From Ammoniphilus sp. CFH 90114 (GTDB lineage: Bacteria > Bacillota > Bacilli > Aneurinibacillales > RAOX-1), in assembly GCF_004123195.1 (NCBI RefSeq), contig NZ_SDLI01000006.1, positions 62,001 to 126,000 of the forward strand: a stretch of DNA of 64,000 nt. Direction: 5' to 3'. The notes under the pieces were generated by a model that worked only from the letters and a program-made list of their open reading frames with translations, did no database searches and was not told where the DNA came from. Numbering within the stretch: the first letter of the stretch is position 1; every line of letters starts with the position of its first letter. Both the position numbers and the translations under genes were made by a program. Of the stretch, positions 1-9,060 are shown in pieces.

Positions 1-1
1 G

Positions 2-1120
2 GCGGGTTCTCTATGTGCTTATCATCTAGCAGAGCAACAGGTGGATACCGTTATTGTTGACAGGAGAAGGTTTGGTTTCGGCAGTACAAGCGCGAACACG
101 GGGTTACTCCAATTCGCGAACGATAAGGAGTTAACGGCTTGTATTAACACCTTTGGTGAAGAGAAAGGGGTTCGCTTTTATAAACTTTGTCAAAATGCGG
201 TTTCTGAAATAGGAAAGCTTTGTAACAAGCTAAAAATTTTTCCAGATTATGTTTCAAGGGACAGTCTTTATTACGCTACTTCTATTGAAGATGTTCCTTC
301 CCTACAGAAGGAATATCTCACCTTGAAGAAGCATGGGTTTCCGGTTCGATATATGAAGGAGGAGGAAATTCGCGAGAAATATTCTTTTTCCAAACCGGCG
401 GCCATATTTGCTACGGGGGATGCCGATATTAACCCTTATAAGTTTGCAAACTCCTTAATCTACAGCGCAGTTGATTTTGGCCTACGTGCTTACCAAGAAA
501 CGGAAATCGTGAGTCGTGAAACAGAAAAGGATCATGTTGTTCTGTATACAAAAAATAGGAAAAGAATCAAGGCGAGGAAGGTCATTTTCGCAACGGGTTA
601 CGAGACACAGATTCAATTACAGAATAATGCGAATGCAGTACTCTCAAGTTCCTATGCTATCGTAACCCAGCCCATTGAGGAATTTACGGGATGGCCTGAT
701 CGTTGCTTGATATGGGAAACAGCGAGACCTTATCTGTATATCCGCACCTCCGTGGACAACCGTATTATCGCTGGCGGATTTGATGAGCCAATGGTCCAAG
801 CGGAGCAGCGAGACGCCCGGTTAATACATAAAAGAGATCTCCTTGTACAAGCGGTGCAAGAATTGTTCCCCTCTATCCCCAATCTCCGTGCAGATTATTA
901 TTGGTCTGCTACATTTGGGGGGACGCATGATGGATACCCTCTTATTGGTGAACAACCTGAATATCCGCATTGCTATTTCGCTCTGGGGTATGGAGGAAAT
1001 GGAACGGTTTACAGCATGATTGCTGCCCAAATAATCACGAGCCTCATTACGCAAGGCACTCATCAGGATGCTGATCTATTTCGCTTTAATCGAGCCCCTT
1101 ACCAAACAAGTAACAGATAA
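2..1120 (+). CDS. FAD-dependent oxidoreductase (DAO family), 5' end outside window
   Basis: The reading frame is open to the first base of the window (AGSLCAYHLAEQ upstream of an internal GTG at 41), so the gene starts outside and the GTG is not its start. The visible N-terminus is the tail of a Rossmann FAD-binding glycine motif followed by the VIVDRR strand, and GSTSANTGLLQF is the helix typical of D-amino-acid-oxidase-fold enzymes. Near the C-terminus FGGTHDGYPLIGE and YFALGYGGNGT form the second FAD-contacting region. The family (glycine oxidase, sarcosine oxidase, DadA-like) oxidises amines or amino acids with FAD; the substrate cannot be told from sequence. It stands alone, followed by a hairpin terminator. 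Confidence 0.85.
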   Translation, partial: AGSLCAYHLAEQQVDTVIVDRRRFGFGSTSANTGLLQFANDKELTACINTFGEEKGVRFYKLCQNAVSEIGKLCNKLKIFPDYVSRDSLYYATSIEDVPSLQKEYLTLKKHGFPVRYMKEEEIREKYSFSKPAAIFATGDADINPYKFANSLIYSAVDFGLRAYQETEIVSRETEKDHVVLYTKNRKRIKARKVIFATGYETQIQLQNNANAVLSSSYAIVTQPIEEFTGWPDRCLIWETARPYLYIRTSVDNRIIAGGFDEPMVQAEQRDARLIHKRDLLVQAVQELFPSIPNLRADYYWSATFGGTHDGYPLIGEQPEYPHCYFALGYGGNGTVYSMIAAQIITSLITQGTHQDADLFRFNRAPYQTSNR

Positions 1121-1152
1121 AGAGGACGGTTTTCAGCCTTCCTCTGTTTTTT
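1121..1152 (+). terminator. Rho-independent terminator
   Basis: Stem AGAGGA / TCCTCT (1121-1126 with 1140-1145) followed by GTTTTTT. It directly follows the stop codon of the FAD oxidoreductase. Confidence 0.8.
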
Positions 1153-1223
1153 CATTTCATAAGGTAAAAAACGGTTGTTAGATGTCAGACAACGTGTTAC
1201 ACTACGAAAGGAAATTCTTTCTT

Positions 1224-1237
1224 TGTAATCGTTTACC
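1224..1237. promoter_or_regulatory. Candidate cre (CcpA) site
   Basis: TGTAATCGTTTACC matches the Bacillus catabolite-response consensus TGWAANCGNTNWCA at all fixed positions but the last. It lies about 27 bp upstream of the oxygenase start codon, where bound CcpA could block transcription. The match is by eye only; no binding data. Confidence 0.4.
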
Positions 1238-1263
1238 CTACTTATTCAGGAGGTTCTTAAGGA

Positions 1264-2214
1264 ATGTCTAGACCATTAATCCGCACACTAAATTTAAAAG
1301 ACTACACGTATGGTAATGCTGCTCAGCGTGCACAATTCGCAGAAGAATTTGCTGCAGGTCTTAAGGAGATTGGCTTTATTATCCTCGAAGGTCACGGTGT
1401 AGATCCAAAGCTTATTGATAAGAATTATGAATTGTGGGAAAGATTCTATAACCTAGATAACGTTGTTAAGAAGCAATACGAAGGGGTTCAAGGAGGCCAA
1501 CGGGGCTATACAGGATTTGGGAAGGAACATGCAAAAAATCGTAAAGTTGGCGACTTGAAGGAATTTTGGCATGTGGGTCAAGAATTGCCCGTGGGTCACC
1601 CCCTTACTTCTGAATATCCTGCGAATGTTTGGCCGGAAGAACTTCCTGAACTTCGTAAATACGCATTGAATTTTTACAGAGAATTAGAGCGAGTGGCTCG
1701 CAATATGCTTGAAGCTTTAGCTCTTCACTTTGATCTTAGATCGGGTTTTTTCTCTGATATGATTAACGATGGAAACAGTGTTCTTCGTACCATTCACTAT
1801 CCCCCACTAGATGAGTTCGCGCATCCTGACGCGATTCGGGCAGCTGAACATGAGGATATTAACTTGATTACCCTTCTCGTGGAGTCTACAGCGTCTGGTC
1901 TAGAATTGTTAACACGTGACGGAGATTGGATGCCGGTAATCGCTGAAAAGGGTCAGATTATTGTAGATGCGGGAGATATGCTGTCTCGCATTACTAATGA
2001 AGTGATCCCTTCTACAACCCACCGTGTAGTTAATCCTAAGGGGGAAAATACATCTCGTTACTCCATGCCGTTCTTCGTTCATCCATACAGTAACTATCTG
2101 TTAGAAACAATTCCTTCTTGCGTTTCAGTGGATAATCCCGAGAAGTATCCGCCTATCACCGCTGGAGGGTTTTTATATCAACGCTTGGTTGAAATTGGGC
2201 TAATTAAAGAGTAA
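1264..2214 (+). CDS. 2-oxoglutarate/Fe(II)-dependent oxygenase, isopenicillin-N-synthase-like
   Basis: 316-residue soluble non-haem iron oxygenase of the isopenicillin N synthase / flavonol synthase family. The double-stranded beta-helix iron ligands are visible: H196-x-D198 in AEHEDIN and H253 in STTHRVVNP. R265-x-S267 (SRYSMPFF) is the usual 2-oxoglutarate-binding pair, so it is probably a 2-oxoglutarate user rather than a true IPNS. The N-terminal DIOX_N region includes GFIILEGHGV. The start ATG has AGGAGG ten bases upstream. The gene is monocistronic, with a possible cre site before it and a hairpin after it. The substrate is unknown; the family hydroxylates or desaturates small molecules. 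Confidence 0.85.
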   Translation: MSRPLIRTLNLKDYTYGNAAQRAQFAEEFAAGLKEIGFIILEGHGVDPKLIDKNYELWERFYNLDNVVKKQYEGVQGGQRGYTGFGKEHAKNRKVGDLKEFWHVGQELPVGHPLTSEYPANVWPEELPELRKYALNFYRELERVARNMLEALALHFDLRSGFFSDMINDGNSVLRTIHYPPLDEFAHPDAIRAAEHEDINLITLLVESTASGLELLTRDGDWMPVIAEKGQIIVDAGDMLSRITNEVIPSTTHRVVNPKGENTSRYSMPFFVHPYSNYLLETIPSCVSVDNPEKYPPITAGGFLYQRLVEIGLIKE

Positions 2215-2228
2215 CACTAGGTTGAAAG

Positions 2229-2280
2229 AGGCTGTCTCAAACAGGTCATAAATACTGTGACTTTTTGGGCTGCCTTTTTT
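2229..2280 (+). terminator. Imperfect hairpin with T-run
   Basis: AGGC at 2229 pairs with GCCT before TTTTTT at 2275-2280. The stem contains mismatches and an inner GTCA/TGAC pair. Probable terminator of the oxygenase gene. Confidence 0.5.
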
Positions 2281-2355
2281 CTCTGCCAAGTTTGCAAAAC
2301 AAGAACGGAATGCTATACTGAATGAATAAAAAGGCTACGAAAAAAGGAGCGAATT

Positions 2356-2640
2356 ATGAACCATAAGTGCGAAATATGCGGTGCTGATCATGCTGAACCA
2401 TATCGTTCTTTCGAATTAGAGAGTTGGGAAATCCCTTTTAACGAGAAAAAAGATGTTCATTATATATGCTTTCCTTGTTTCGATCAATTGACCGAAAAAA
2501 AGCTTCAAACGAATGAGGTCAAAGAAAGAATGCGATATAACCGAGAGAACCTAGATAAGCTAATTGAAGAGGGATTGGTTTGCCCCCGTTGTAAAGAGAT
2601 GATACTTGAAGAGAATCACAAGTGTTACTTCGAAAGTTAA
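2356..2640 (+). CDS. Small cysteine-rich, probably zinc-binding protein
   Basis: 94-residue hydrophilic protein with three cysteine pairs: CEIC near the N-terminus, CFPC near residue 40 and CPRC near residue 76, plus HKC close to the end. This pattern suggests one or two zinc ribbons. It has no signal peptide or membrane segment. A Shine-Dalgarno AAAAGGAG precedes the ATG. It is monocistronic, ending at a strong shared terminator. I do not recognise the family; a metal-binding or nucleic-acid-associated role is inference from the cysteines only. Confidence 0.75.
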   Translation: MNHKCEICGADHAEPYRSFELESWEIPFNEKKDVHYICFPCFDQLTEKKLQTNEVKERMRYNRENLDKLIEEGLVCPRCKEMILEENHKCYFES

Positions 2641-2663
2641 CTGAAACTTAAGCGGACAAAAAA

Positions 2664-2694
2664 AGAATCAGATTAGCTTAATCTGATTCTTTTC
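2664..2694. terminator. Bidirectional terminator
   Basis: A near-perfect 12-bp stem AGAATCAGATTA / TAATCTGATTCT around GCT, with T-rich sequence on the + side and A-run on the other. It lies between convergent genes. Confidence 0.85.
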
Positions 2695-2715
2695 TATTGC
2701 TCGATCCCTTTCCCT

Positions 2716-3129
2716 TTATTCGGTGATTACACTCATAAGGGTTTTGGGAGTATAGGGTGATTGCAGCAAATAAGCCTTGCGCGCATCATCATAAAGGATG
2801 ACGAAAGGATCCCTCTCCGGAAGAACAATGAAAAAGACTTCATAAACCATGGATTTCATCCATTGGTTTCCTACATTAATACCAGGATGCAATGGAACTC
2901 GAATCATTTGCCCTTTTTTCGGCAGCTCTTCTAAGGGTGGAATCGTACGATCAATCGAGTCGAGGTACTTTTTCATCTCCTCTTGGATTTCGGTCGTATT
3001 AGCAATTCGCTTCACGATTTGTTCTTTTTCAATATCAAACACTTCTATGTCAGCCATATACTCAGCCCAGACGGGCTGTATGCAAAGAGATATTAAAACA
3101 AACAGGAGACTTATGATCTTCTTTTGCAA
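2716..3129 (-). CDS. Hypothetical exported protein
   Basis: 137 residues beginning at TTG (3129), preceded on the same strand by AAGGTGGTG at good spacing. The N-terminus MQKKIISLLFVLISLC...VWA is a clear Sec signal peptide with a likely cleavage after AQPVWA-type residues (position 22). The mature part is charged, with no transmembrane segment and no recognisable catalytic motif; MVYEVFFIVLPERDP and FVILYDDARKAYLL look like beta strands. It is monocistronic between a terminator and the divergent ABC-F gene. Function unknown. Confidence 0.7.
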   Translation of the reverse strand: MQKKIISLLFVLISLCIQPVWAEYMADIEVFDIEKEQIVKRIANTTEIQEEMKKYLDSIDRTIPPLEELPKKGQMIRVPLHPGINVGNQWMKSMVYEVFFIVLPERDPFVILYDDARKAYLLQSPYTPKTLMSVITE

Positions 3130-3285
3130 GGGGCACCACCTTTTTTCTTTTTAGCTTCCCCTCCCCCTTTTATTAAATACAAGATGACTTTTTGGTTGAT
3201 ATAGGGGATTTATTATTTTATTCAAATCAGTTAAGATGGAACAAAAGTATGCACATCCGTAAGTACAGGAGGAACCAGAAACACG

Positions 3286-4839
3286 ATGAGCTTATTAACA
3301 GTTGAAGACTTAAGCCATAGCTTTGGCGATAGAACCTTGTTTAAGAATGTCTCCTTCCGCCTTTTGGCTGGGGAGCATGTTGGATTAGTAGGTGCTAATG
3401 GAGTGGGGAAATCCACCCTGATGAATATTGTTACAGGACAAATTGTCCGTGATGATGGGAAGGTTGAGTGGACACCCAAGGTCCATTATGGTTATTTAGA
3501 TCAACATACCAAGCTTACTCCAGGGAAAACAATTCGGGACATCCTTAGAGATGCCTTCCTTCCCCTTTACGAGTTAGAAAAAGAATTAATGGTAATCTCC
3601 GAGAAAATGGGCGATGCCACTCCTGAAGAGTTAGAGGATCTTCTTGAGCAAATGGGAGAAATACAAGAACGTTTAGATGCAAGCGGTTTTTACTTGTCAG
3701 ATGTAAAAGTGGAAGAAATGGCCAATGGTTTAGGGTTAGATGCTATCGGATTAGAACGTGACGTAGCCTCCCTTAGTGGCGGTCAGCGTACAAAGGTTCT
3801 TCTGGCTAAACTGCTTCTTGAGAAACCGACGGTCCTTCTTCTTGATGAGCCTACGAACTATTTGGATGTAGAGCATATTCAATGGCTGACTAATTATTTG
3901 AAGGACTATCCTTTCGCTTTTATTCTGATTTCCCATGATACAGAATTCATGAATAAAGTCGTAGATGTCATTTATCATCTAGAATTTTCGAAGTTAACCA
4001 GATATAAGGCCAACTACGAGAAGTTCCTAGAAATGGCCGATATTAATAAGCAACAACATATCGATGCATATGAAAAACAACAAGAGTTTATTAAAAAGCA
4101 AGAAGACTTTATTCAACGGAATAAAGCGAGATATTCTACTTCTGGTCGTGCAAAGAGTCGTCAGAAGCAGTTGGAGCGAATTGATCGAATTGATCGTCCA
4201 GAAACAGCGATGAAACCCACATTTGGGTTTAAGGAATCACGAGCGAGTGGGAAAACTATTTTTGAAGGTAAAGATTTAGAGATTGGTTACACGTCTGCTC
4301 TCCTCCCGAAGATGAGCATGACGATCGAACGTGGTGAAAAAATAGCGATTATCGGGTGTAACGGGGTAGGTAAATCCACTCTTCTAAAAACCATTCTAGG
4401 CAAGATTAATCCTTGGAAGGGATCCGCTTATTTAGGCGACTTCCTCTACCCTGTTTATTTTGAACAAGAAGTAAAGGCCGGCAATTTGACACCGCTTGAC
4501 GATGTTTGGAATGAGTACTCTCACTTGAACCAACATGAGGTTCGTGGGGCTTTGGCTCGATGCGGACTGACGAATGAACATATTACTCGCCCACTGAATA
4601 TGTTGAGTGGTGGTGAACAAGCCAAGGTTCGACTATGTAAGTTGATGATGAGGGACAGCAATTGGCTTTTGCTTGATGAGCCTACTAACCACCTTGATGT
4701 TGTAGCTAAAGAAGAGCTTAAGCGTGCTTTGAAGGAATATAAAGGAACTATTCTTCTGGTTTGCCATGAGCCAGACTTTTATGAAGATTGGGTAACAACT
4801 GTATGGAACGTAGAAGAATGGTCCATGCAGAATGCTTAG
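3286..4839 (+). CDS. yfmM: ABC-F family ATPase, YfmM-like
   Basis: 517-residue cytoplasmic tandem-ATPase without membrane segments, typical of ABC-F ribosome-associated factors. Domain 1 has Walker A GANGVGKST (36-44), signature LSGGQ and Walker B LLLDEPTNYLD. A charged linker (roughly residues 235-305, rich in K, Q and R) joins it to domain 2, with Walker A GCNGVGKST, signature LSGGEQ and LLLDEPTNHLD. Length and sequence resemble B. subtilis YfmM. ABC-F proteins bind the ribosomal E site and either relieve stalling or give antibiotic protection; which applies here is not visible. AGGAGG precedes the ATG. Note N-Y-L-D instead of N-H-L-D in domain 1. Confidence 0.92.
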   Translation: MSLLTVEDLSHSFGDRTLFKNVSFRLLAGEHVGLVGANGVGKSTLMNIVTGQIVRDDGKVEWTPKVHYGYLDQHTKLTPGKTIRDILRDAFLPLYELEKELMVISEKMGDATPEELEDLLEQMGEIQERLDASGFYLSDVKVEEMANGLGLDAIGLERDVASLSGGQRTKVLLAKLLLEKPTVLLLDEPTNYLDVEHIQWLTNYLKDYPFAFILISHDTEFMNKVVDVIYHLEFSKLTRYKANYEKFLEMADINKQQHIDAYEKQQEFIKKQEDFIQRNKARYSTSGRAKSRQKQLERIDRIDRPETAMKPTFGFKESRASGKTIFEGKDLEIGYTSALLPKMSMTIERGEKIAIIGCNGVGKSTLLKTILGKINPWKGSAYLGDFLYPVYFEQEVKAGNLTPLDDVWNEYSHLNQHEVRGALARCGLTNEHITRPLNMLSGGEQAKVRLCKLMMRDSNWLLLDEPTNHLDVVAKEELKRALKEYKGTILLVCHEPDFYEDWVTTVWNVEEWSMQNA

Positions 4840-4859
4840 AGTAAGTGGAATAAACAGCG

Positions 4860-4909
4860 CTTGGCGTTAGGCCAAGGGTGAATTTAGGGCTGGCCTGATG
4901 GCCGGCCCT
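4860..4909 (+). terminator. Two tandem hairpins between ABC-F and dapH-like genes
   Basis: The first stem is CTTGGC/GCCAAG (4860-4865 with 4871-4876). The second is AGGGCTGGCC/GGCCGGCCCT around TGAT (4886-4909), very stable. The T-tract after it is weak (ACCCTATTTCTT), so termination may be partial, and the next Shine-Dalgarno starts only 13 bases later. Confidence 0.55.
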
Positions 4910-4933
4910 ACCCTATTTCTTAAGGAGGATCAG

Positions 4934-5566
4934 ATGGACACGAAAGAGATATTGGAAAGAATACAGAATAATAATAAGAGAACACTGGTAAAGATCTATA
5001 TTCAAGGTAAGCTGGATCAAGTGACATTCGGCCCAGATGTAAGAGTCATCCGGATGGGTGAAGGAGGGATGGTGTTTGGCGACTGGGAAGTGCTTCAACC
5101 CATACTTGCGAACTACTCCTCTGTCATTGAAGATTATGTTGTTGAGGGTGACCGAAGGAATTCGACTATCGATTTACTCGATATCAAGAATGTGGATGCA
5201 AGAGTTGAACCTGGCGCGATCATTCGTGAAGGTGTAACAATTGAGAAGGATGCGGTCATTATGATGGGGGCTTGTATTAACATTGGAGCTCGAATCGGTG
5301 AAAAAGCCCTTATTGATATGAACGCTGTTATTGGTGGTCGAGCGTCTATTGGTAAGAGGTGTCATGTAGGTGCAGGCGTTGTGATTAAAGGAGTCATCTC
5401 TTCTCCTCATGCAAGTCCGGTAACCATTGAGGATGATGTGATTATCGGCCCTAACGCAGTCATAATGGAAGGGATACATATTGGAACCGGAGCGATCATT
5501 GGGGCTGGGTGTATTGTAACGAAGGATGTACAAGCAGGTGAAGTCATCCATTCTCCCATTTATTAA
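4934..5566 (+). CDS. dapH: DapH-like tetrahydrodipicolinate N-acetyltransferase, shortened C-terminus
   Basis: 210 residues from ATG 4934, which has AAGGAGG at proper distance; an upstream in-frame ATG at 4898 lies inside the preceding hairpin and has no ribosome site. The N-terminal half (KIYIQGKLDQVTFGPD..., IEDYVVEGDRRNS, LLDIKNVDARVEPGAIIR) matches DapH, which acetylates tetrahydrodipicolinate with acetyl-CoA in lysine/diaminopimelate synthesis. The C-terminal half is a left-handed beta-helix of hexapeptide repeats. The protein ends at AGEVIHSPIY, about 26 residues before the usual DapH end, lacking the conserved AGTPAK segment and terminal helix. Other frames do not restore it. It could be a specialised paralogue or a damaged copy. 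Confidence 0.8.
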   Translation: MDTKEILERIQNNNKRTLVKIYIQGKLDQVTFGPDVRVIRMGEGGMVFGDWEVLQPILANYSSVIEDYVVEGDRRNSTIDLLDIKNVDARVEPGAIIREGVTIEKDAVIMMGACINIGARIGEKALIDMNAVIGGRASIGKRCHVGAGVVIKGVISSPHASPVTIEDDVIIGPNAVIMEGIHIGTGAIIGAGCIVTKDVQAGEVIHSPIY

Positions 5567-5643
5567 GCAGTTTTACTCAGAAAAAAACTGAAACCTAATG
5601 AAGAAGTGTTCCGTATACGAAAAGTGAAACAGAAAAAGAAAGG

Positions 5644-6543
5644 ATGAATTCACCCCGTATGTTTAGGAGAATTGGATTATTTCTATTAGTGAACATGCTA
5701 GTCATCATTACGATCAGTATTGTGACTAGTATGTTGGGAGTGCGAAATTACATAACCGCTGAGGGGATTGATTTCACGGCTCTGCTTGTATTTAGCGGTG
5801 TAGTCGGTTTTAGTGGAGCGTTCATCTCACTCGCCATGTCACGAATGATGGCGAAGTGGATGATGAAGATTAAAATCATCGATCAGAAGAACCCTCACCT
5901 TACTGCAGAAGAGAGGTTTGTACTTGAGGAAGTTCATCGTCTTTCCCGTAAGGCAGGTATTACGGTAATGCCTGAAGTAGGAATCTATGACTCAGCAGAG
6001 GTGAACGCTTTTGCTACAGGGCCTTCAAAGAATCGTTCGTTAGTTGCAGTGTCTAGCGGATTGTTACAAAGAATGGATAAAGAAGCCGTTATCGGTGTAC
6101 TAGCTCATGAAGTGGCGCATATCGAGAATGGCGATATGGTTACCATGACGCTTGTTCAAGGGGTCATTAACACCTTTGTTGTGTTCTTGTCTCGAATCAT
6201 GGCTTATGTTGCCTCGCGTTTCGTAAAAGAAGAACTTGCCCCAATTGTTCACTTTGCCGCTGTAATTATTTTTGACATCCTTTTTTCCATACTCGGCAGT
6301 ATTGCCGTCATGGCTTATTCTCGTTATCGAGAATTTCATGCCGATGCCGGTGGAGCCTACTTAGGTGGAAAGCAAAATATGATTCATGCATTAAAATCAC
6401 TTAAAAACACAGTAGAACTCGTTGATACGGAACAAAAATCTCTCGCTGCCCTTAAGATCAATGGAAAACGTGGCCTTGCCGGATTGTTCTCCAGTCATCC
6501 TGACTTAGATGAACGCATTCGTCGCCTTGAGGCTGGCAGGTAA
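5644..6543 (+). CDS. htpX: HtpX-like membrane zinc metalloprotease (M48B)
   Basis: 299-residue membrane protease of the HtpX family, which degrades misfolded membrane proteins. Two N-terminal membrane segments (about 10-32 and 46-66) are followed by the cytoplasmic catalytic domain with HEVAH at 155-159 and the third zinc ligand in REFHADAGG, then two more hydrophobic segments around 170-220. Start choice: the ATG at 5644 has AAAGG almost touching it, while a second in-frame ATG at 5659 gives the usual family N-terminus [10 protein letters not shown] but sits 15 bases from AAAGG; neither spacing is ideal. It ends at a strong terminator. Confidence 0.9.
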   Translation: MNSPRMFRRIGLFLLVNMLVIITISIVTSMLGVRNYITAEGIDFTALLVFSGVVGFSGAFISLAMSRMMAKWMMKIKIIDQKNPHLTAEERFVLEEVHRLSRKAGITVMPEVGIYDSAEVNAFATGPSKNRSLVAVSSGLLQRMDKEAVIGVLAHEVAHIENGDMVTMTLVQGVINTFVVFLSRIMAYVASRFVKEELAPIVHFAAVIIFDILFSILGSIAVMAYSRYREFHADAGGAYLGGKQNMIHALKSLKNTVELVDTEQKSLAALKINGKRGLAGLFSSHPDLDERIRRLEAGR

Positions 6544-6551
6544 ATAAAAAC

Positions 6552-6592
6552 GAGGCTGCTCTCGAACCCATTCGAGGCAGCCTTATTTTTTT
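6552..6592. terminator. Bidirectional terminator
   Basis: Stem GGCTGC-T-CTCGAA / TTCGAGGCAGCC with a single bulge, then TTATTTTTTT on the + strand. It serves htpX and probably also the convergent tdh. Confidence 0.85.
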
Positions 6593-6597
6593 ATGGA

Positions 6598-7560
6598 TTA
6601 ACTTGTTCCCACCAAACTGTATTTTTCACTTAACTTTCCCAGCATCTCAACCGTCATTCGATCTAGATCGTAAAGCGGGTTAAAGCCCCATTCTTCCGTT
6701 GCTATTGTACAATCAAGAGAATCAGGCCAACTCTCTGCAATAGACTGTCTTATTGGATCTACTTGATAAGATAGCTCGAAATCAGGGATAACCTTACGAA
6801 TGGAAGTCGCAATGGCCTCCGGATCAATACTCATGGCAGACACATTATAAGCATTGCGGTGTTTTAAGTAAGCAGGATCGGCTTCCATTAAGCAAATAAT
6901 CGCTTGTAATGCATCGGGCATATACATCATATCCATATAAGTGCCTTTATCAATATAGGAAGTGTAAGCCTTTTGGCGAATGGCTTGGTAATAGATCTCA
7001 ACAGCATAATCCGTTGTCCCTCCCCCAGGAGGCGTTACATAGGAGATAAGTCCAGGAAAACGGAGTCCTCTGGTATCTACGCCGAATTTCTGATAATAGT
7101 AATCGCACAGTAGTTCCCCTGACACTTTATTCACACCATACATCGTAGTTGGCCTTTGAATTGTATTTTGTGGAGTCTTGGTTTTTGGAGTGCTTGGTCC
7201 GAAGGCTCCAATAGAGCTAGGGGTAAAGAACTGACATCCTAGCTCTTTTGACACTTCCAAGGCATTCACTAGCCCTCCCATATTGAGGTTCCAAGCGAGT
7301 AATGGTTTTGCTTCAGCTGTTGCGGATAGGAGAGCGGCTAAATGAATAATGGTATCAACGTGATGTTTTTTTGCCATATCATACATAGCCTGAGCATCTG
7401 TTACATCGAGAATTTCGAAAGGCCCAGATTCTACCGCCGTGTTTGCCCCTTTGCGGATATCTGTTGCAATGACTTGCTCTAACCCGTATATTTCTCTCAT
7501 GTGGCAGGTGAGCTCGGATCCAATTTGACCTAGGGCTCCGGTAATCAGTATTTTTTTCAT
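6598..7560 (-). CDS. tdh: L-threonine 3-dehydrogenase, SDR/epimerase type
   Basis: 320-residue NAD-dependent short-chain (extended SDR) enzyme. The NAD-binding motif is G8-x-x-G11-x-x-G14 (TGALGQIG) and the catalytic pair Y141-x-x-x-K145 (MYGVNK). It resembles the SDR-type threonine dehydrogenases rather than the zinc-dependent Tdh or a sugar epimerase, and this is strongly supported by its place directly behind kbl. It oxidises L-threonine to 2-amino-3-oxobutyrate, which Kbl cleaves with CoA to glycine and acetyl-CoA. The 27-base gap to kbl implies one transcript. Confidence 0.9.
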   Translation of the reverse strand: MKKILITGALGQIGSELTCHMREIYGLEQVIATDIRKGANTAVESGPFEILDVTDAQAMYDMAKKHHVDTIIHLAALLSATAEAKPLLAWNLNMGGLVNALEVSKELGCQFFTPSSIGAFGPSTPKTKTPQNTIQRPTTMYGVNKVSGELLCDYYYQKFGVDTRGLRFPGLISYVTPPGGGTTDYAVEIYYQAIRQKAYTSYIDKGTYMDMMYMPDALQAIICLMEADPAYLKHRNAYNVSAMSIDPEAIATSIRKVIPDFELSYQVDPIRQSIAESWPDSLDCTIATEEWGFNPLYDLDRMTVEMLGKLSEKYSLVGTS

Positions 7561-7587
7561 GCGGTTGCTCCTCCCCTATTTATCCTA

Positions 7588-8778
7588 TTAAATGATTCTC
7601 ATTTCCTCTCCAACCAACTTATAGATGGACAATGCTTGATCTAGCATTTCTCTTGAGTGGGCAGCAGTTGGCATATTTCTCACTCTTCCTGTTCCGCGTT
7701 GGACAGTTGGGAATACGATCGCCTTGGCATAGACACCCTCATCATACAATCTCTTGCTGAATTCTTGAGTCTTCCGTTCATCGCCAATGATGCATGGGGT
7801 AATAGGTGTCTGGCTTTCTCCAATATCGAACCCCATATTTTTTAAACCTTGTTTTAGATAGTCGCCGTTCTCCCACAATTGATCATGTAGTTCTGTGCTG
7901 CTCATGAGAATATCGATCGCTTTAATACTGGCAGCAACATCTCCAGGAGTCAGGGAAGTAGAAAAAAGGAATGGACGGCTTCTTACCTTAAGCCAGTCAA
8001 TTAATTCCTGCTTCCCAGCCACGTAGCCTCCTACGACGCCGATGGCCTTCGACAGAGTCCCGATCTGAAAGTCAATTTTTTCTGATAATCCAAAATGCTT
8101 TACGGTTCCGGCTCCCTGACCTAATACGCCTGATCCGTGTGCATCGTCAACATAGGTAATCAAATCGAATTCGTCTGCAATGGTAGCAATGTCTGGAAGA
8201 TTAGCGATATCCCCATCCATAGAGAATACCCCATCGGTTATGACCATTACTTTATTGTATTTGCCCGATTCCTTAGCTTCTCTCGCTTTTGCTCGCAAGT
8301 CATCCATGTCTGAATGATTAAAGCGGATGATCTGGGCTCTAGATAATCGACATCCATCGATAATGGAAGCGTGGTTTAATTCATCAGACAAGATAGCGTC
8401 TTCCTTATCCATTACAGCGGAGATAGCAGCCATATTACAATTAAATCCGGATTGATAGGCAATGGCGGCTTCTGTATGCTTAAATTGAGCAAGCTTCTCT
8501 TCTAATTTTACATGCAGCTCAAGAGTTCCGTTGATGGTGCGGACGGCACCGGCTCCGACACCGAATTCTTTTGTAGCTTCTGTAGCTGCTTCGATGAGAC
8601 GAGGGTCTGTAGCTAAGCCTAAGTAGTTGTTAGAAGAAAGATTAATTAGTTGTTTTCCGCCAATCGTAATCATAGGTCCATTAGCGCTTTGTAATGGGTC
8701 GATAATGTTATATAGACCCTTCCTTTTCAAATCTCCTAGATTTTCCTCTAAAAAACGATCCAACACTTTGCTTGACAT
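7588..8778 (-). CDS. kbl: Glycine C-acetyltransferase (2-amino-3-ketobutyrate CoA ligase)
   Basis: 396-residue PLP enzyme of the alpha-oxoamine synthase family (Kbl, BioF, HemA). The PLP lysine is K244 in [13 protein letters not shown], and the preceding [12 protein letters not shown] (209-220) holds the aspartate and histidine that contact [14 protein letters not shown] and a C-terminal [14 protein letters not shown] region match Kbl. With the following tdh it forms the threonine-to-glycine pathway, which settles the choice over BioF; no other biotin gene is near. Start ATG 8778 has GGAGGG upstream. It is first in the operon and divergent from aspA. Confidence 0.93.
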   Translation of the reverse strand: MSSKVLDRFLEENLGDLKRKGLYNIIDPLQSANGPMITIGGKQLINLSSNNYLGLATDPRLIEAATEATKEFGVGAGAVRTINGTLELHVKLEEKLAQFKHTEAAIAYQSGFNCNMAAISAVMDKEDAILSDELNHASIIDGCRLSRAQIIRFNHSDMDDLRAKAREAKESGKYNKVMVITDGVFSMDGDIANLPDIATIADEFDLITYVDDAHGSGVLGQGAGTVKHFGLSEKIDFQIGTLSKAIGVVGGYVAGKQELIDWLKVRSRPFLFSTSLTPGDVAASIKAIDILMSSTELHDQLWENGDYLKQGLKNMGFDIGESQTPITPCIIGDERKTQEFSKRLYDEGVYAKAIVFPTVQRGTGRVRNMPTAAHSREMLDQALSIYKLVGEEMRII

Positions 8779-8926
8779 TCATAATCCCTCCAGTATTTTG
8801 ACAAACTTATATGACTGAACTTTTTTGAAAGAACAAATGTCCACTCAACAAGCACAATATGTAGAGCGTATACAACCGTGGCACATCGGGTTTTATACTT
8901 TAAAGTTACCATATTCAAGCCGCGAT

Positions 8927-8943
8927 GTCCACATGATGTGGAC
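8927..8943. promoter_or_regulatory. 17-bp perfect palindrome between kbl and aspA
   Basis: GTCCACATGATGTGGAC has 8-bp arms around a central G. It lies 148 bp from kbl and 117 bp from aspA, in the 282-bp divergent intergenic region, and has no T-run, so an operator is likelier than a terminator. A half-site-like TGTCCACT lies nearer kbl around 8838. The regulator is unknown. Confidence 0.5.
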
Positions 8944-9060
8944 AAAAATGGGCGTTGAGCTATCCCAGTAAATTACATAGCTTTTTCCATTATATTTCTC
9001 ACACAAGCCATGAAGTATGTTACTATATTTCTTGTGACCATTATTAAGGAGTGCTGACAA

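Noticed and set aside
4898-4933. Upstream ATG giving a longer DapH-like protein
   Set aside because: It lies in the hairpin region without a ribosome site; ATG 4934 has AAGGAGG and matches the family start.
8748-8945. Minus-strand frame in the kbl-aspA intergenic region
   Set aside because: It overlaps the kbl start and the palindrome and has an improbable composition; the region is better explained as promoter DNA.
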